Origin: Phaeobacter sp. B1627
GTDB taxonomy: Bacteria; Pseudomonadota; Alphaproteobacteria; Rhodobacterales; Rhodobacteraceae
Assembly: GCF_006265095.1 (NCBI RefSeq)
Contig: NZ_VCNK01000013.1
Location: forward strand, 1-64,000
Length of the DNA: 64,000 nucleotides
Direction of reading: 5' to 3'
A program made the position numbers and the translations under genes. Of the stretch, positions 63,357 through 64,000 are shown in pieces; position 1 is the first letter of the stretch, and each line of letters begins with the position of its first letter. The notes under the pieces were generated by a model. That model saw only the letters and a list, made by a program, of their open reading frames with translations, searched no databases and was not told the origin of the DNA.

Positions 63357-64000
63357 TCAGCCCGAGGAGACGGCGGATACCGCTTGTCCGGTCAGCCCCT
63401 TGAGGCTGTTGACAGTGCGCACCAGGGCAGGTCCGACCTGTTCACGGATACGCTGATCGCTGAGGTCGTCCACATTTGCGCCACAGAAGAACGAAACCGG
63501 CTCGCCGATCTCGGACGGGTGAAAGGGCGTCGCCACAGCGTTGATCGACCTGGAATAGCGGGCCTCCCCCTGCACAAAGGCATAGCCGTCGCGACGCAGC
63601 TGCGACCGTTCCCTGGACCAGACCTCGGCACAGTCGGCGGCCGCCTCTTCCGGCATCAGGGTTTCCAGCCTTTCCCGTTCTTCGCGCGACAATGCCCCGA
63701 GATAGGCGATCCCGGAGGAGGAGGTCAGCACCGGCATCCGGTAGCCCACATCCAGCCAGATCGTGTGGGATTGGGCCGGGCGCCAGGTCTTGACGATCAA
63801 CATATTGCCGTCGTCCTGAATGGAGACGCCGACCAGCGCGTTCACCTCATCGGCCAGTTTCTGCATCAGGGGCGAGGCGACCGTGACAAAGCCGAAGGCC
63901 GCCGAGGCGATATTGCCCAAGGCCAGCGCCGCAGGCCCGAGACGGTATTTGTCGAAATGCCGCCCGTGGGTCAGGTAGCCAAGGGCGCAGAGGGTGAAGG
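63357..64000 (-). CDS. IclR-family transcriptional regulator (5' end outside the window)
   Basis: About 214 C-terminal residues are seen. The frame is open to the right edge, with the end of the winged HTH linker (TLCALGYLTHGRHFDKYRLGPAALALG) followed by the IclR effector domain (LMQKLADEVNALVGVSI, VLTSSSGIAYLGAL, RRDGYAFVQGE, INAVATPFHP). The TTG at 63920 is not the start. The regulated genes lie outside the view or are the DUF1868 gene below it. Confidence 0.88.
   Translation of the reverse strand, partial: FTLCALGYLTHGRHFDKYRLGPAALALGNIASAAFGFVTVASPLMQKLADEVNALVGVSIQDDGNMLIVKTWRPAQSHTIWLDVGYRMPVLTSSSGIAYLGALSREERERLETLMPEEAAADCAEVWSRERSQLRRDGYAFVQGEARYSRSINAVATPFHPSEIGEPVSFFCGANVDDLSDQRIREQVGPALVRTVNSLKGLTGQAVSAVSSG

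Overview
The window looks like a chromosomal segment of a marine, Roseobacter-type alphaproteobacterium (Rhodobacteraceae). This rests on gene content and style: a high-GC coding bias, a membrane-bound Cys-type formate dehydrogenase with DUF3305/DUF3306 helper genes, a complete urt/ure urea block, an Entner-Doudoroff operon, an frc-type sugar ABC operon and a TRAP transporter locus. It also rests on many ATGA/GTGA gene overlaps and on a dispersed hairpin element ending in CCCCGAGGTATTT. No tRNA, rRNA, CRISPR array, prophage or insertion sequence was recognised. The species cannot be named from the sequence alone.

Layout. (1) 1-17.8 kb is a formate-oxidation region. It holds a histidine kinase, an NtrC-like regulator that lacks the sigma-54 contact loop, a 41-aa peptide, a WD40-cytochrome c fusion, the gamma, beta and alpha FDH subunits, a Tat-targeted small protein, a TorD-like chaperone, DUF3306 and DUF3305. 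Divergent from these are a poly-ferredoxin protein, an Mrp-type Fe-S carrier, a degenerate lipoate/biotin ligase-like protein and a DUF6505-type protein. (2) 17.9-21.0 kb is a gtrB-gtrA-(62-aa ORF)-gtrII glycosylation operon in which every gene overlaps the next. (3) 21.2-25.4 kb holds a CocE/NonD hydrolase, a divergent HTH regulator and a CaiB/BaiF CoA-transferase. (4) 25.6-38.1 kb holds the urea ABC transporter urtABCDE and, divergently, ureDABCEFG with two inserted small genes. (5) 38.3-44.5 kb holds a 44-aa secreted peptide and pgi-zwf-edd-eda behind a LacI-type palindrome. (6) 44.7-49.8 kb is an frcRBCAK-like fructose-type ABC operon. (7) 49.9-53.3 kb holds a TauE/SafE exporter with a GntR/FCD regulator, a di-heme cytochrome and a Sel1-repeat protein. 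(8) 53.7-62.3 kb is a catabolic locus with a TRAP transporter, flavin reductase, YdhF-type aldo/keto reductase and SsuD-type monooxygenase. Divergent from these are a GntR/UTRA regulator and a Gfo/Idh/MocA protein, followed by glucokinase. (9) The end holds a 2H-phosphoesterase-like DUF1868 protein and a truncated IclR regulator.

How the parts may work together. Urea is imported by Urt and split by urease. Fructose-type sugars enter through Frc and join the ED pathway through Pgi. The most interesting locus (8) matches the logic of the sulfoquinovose monooxygenase (sulfo-SMO) route. In that route FMNH2 from a flavin reductase drives oxygenolytic C-S cleavage, an aldo/keto reductase reduces 6-oxo-glucose to glucose, and glucokinase feeds the ED operon. 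Here a TRAP transporter takes the place of the ABC importer, and a Gfo/Idh/MocA protein is a candidate NAD-dependent sulfoquinovosidase. The substrate assignment is inference.
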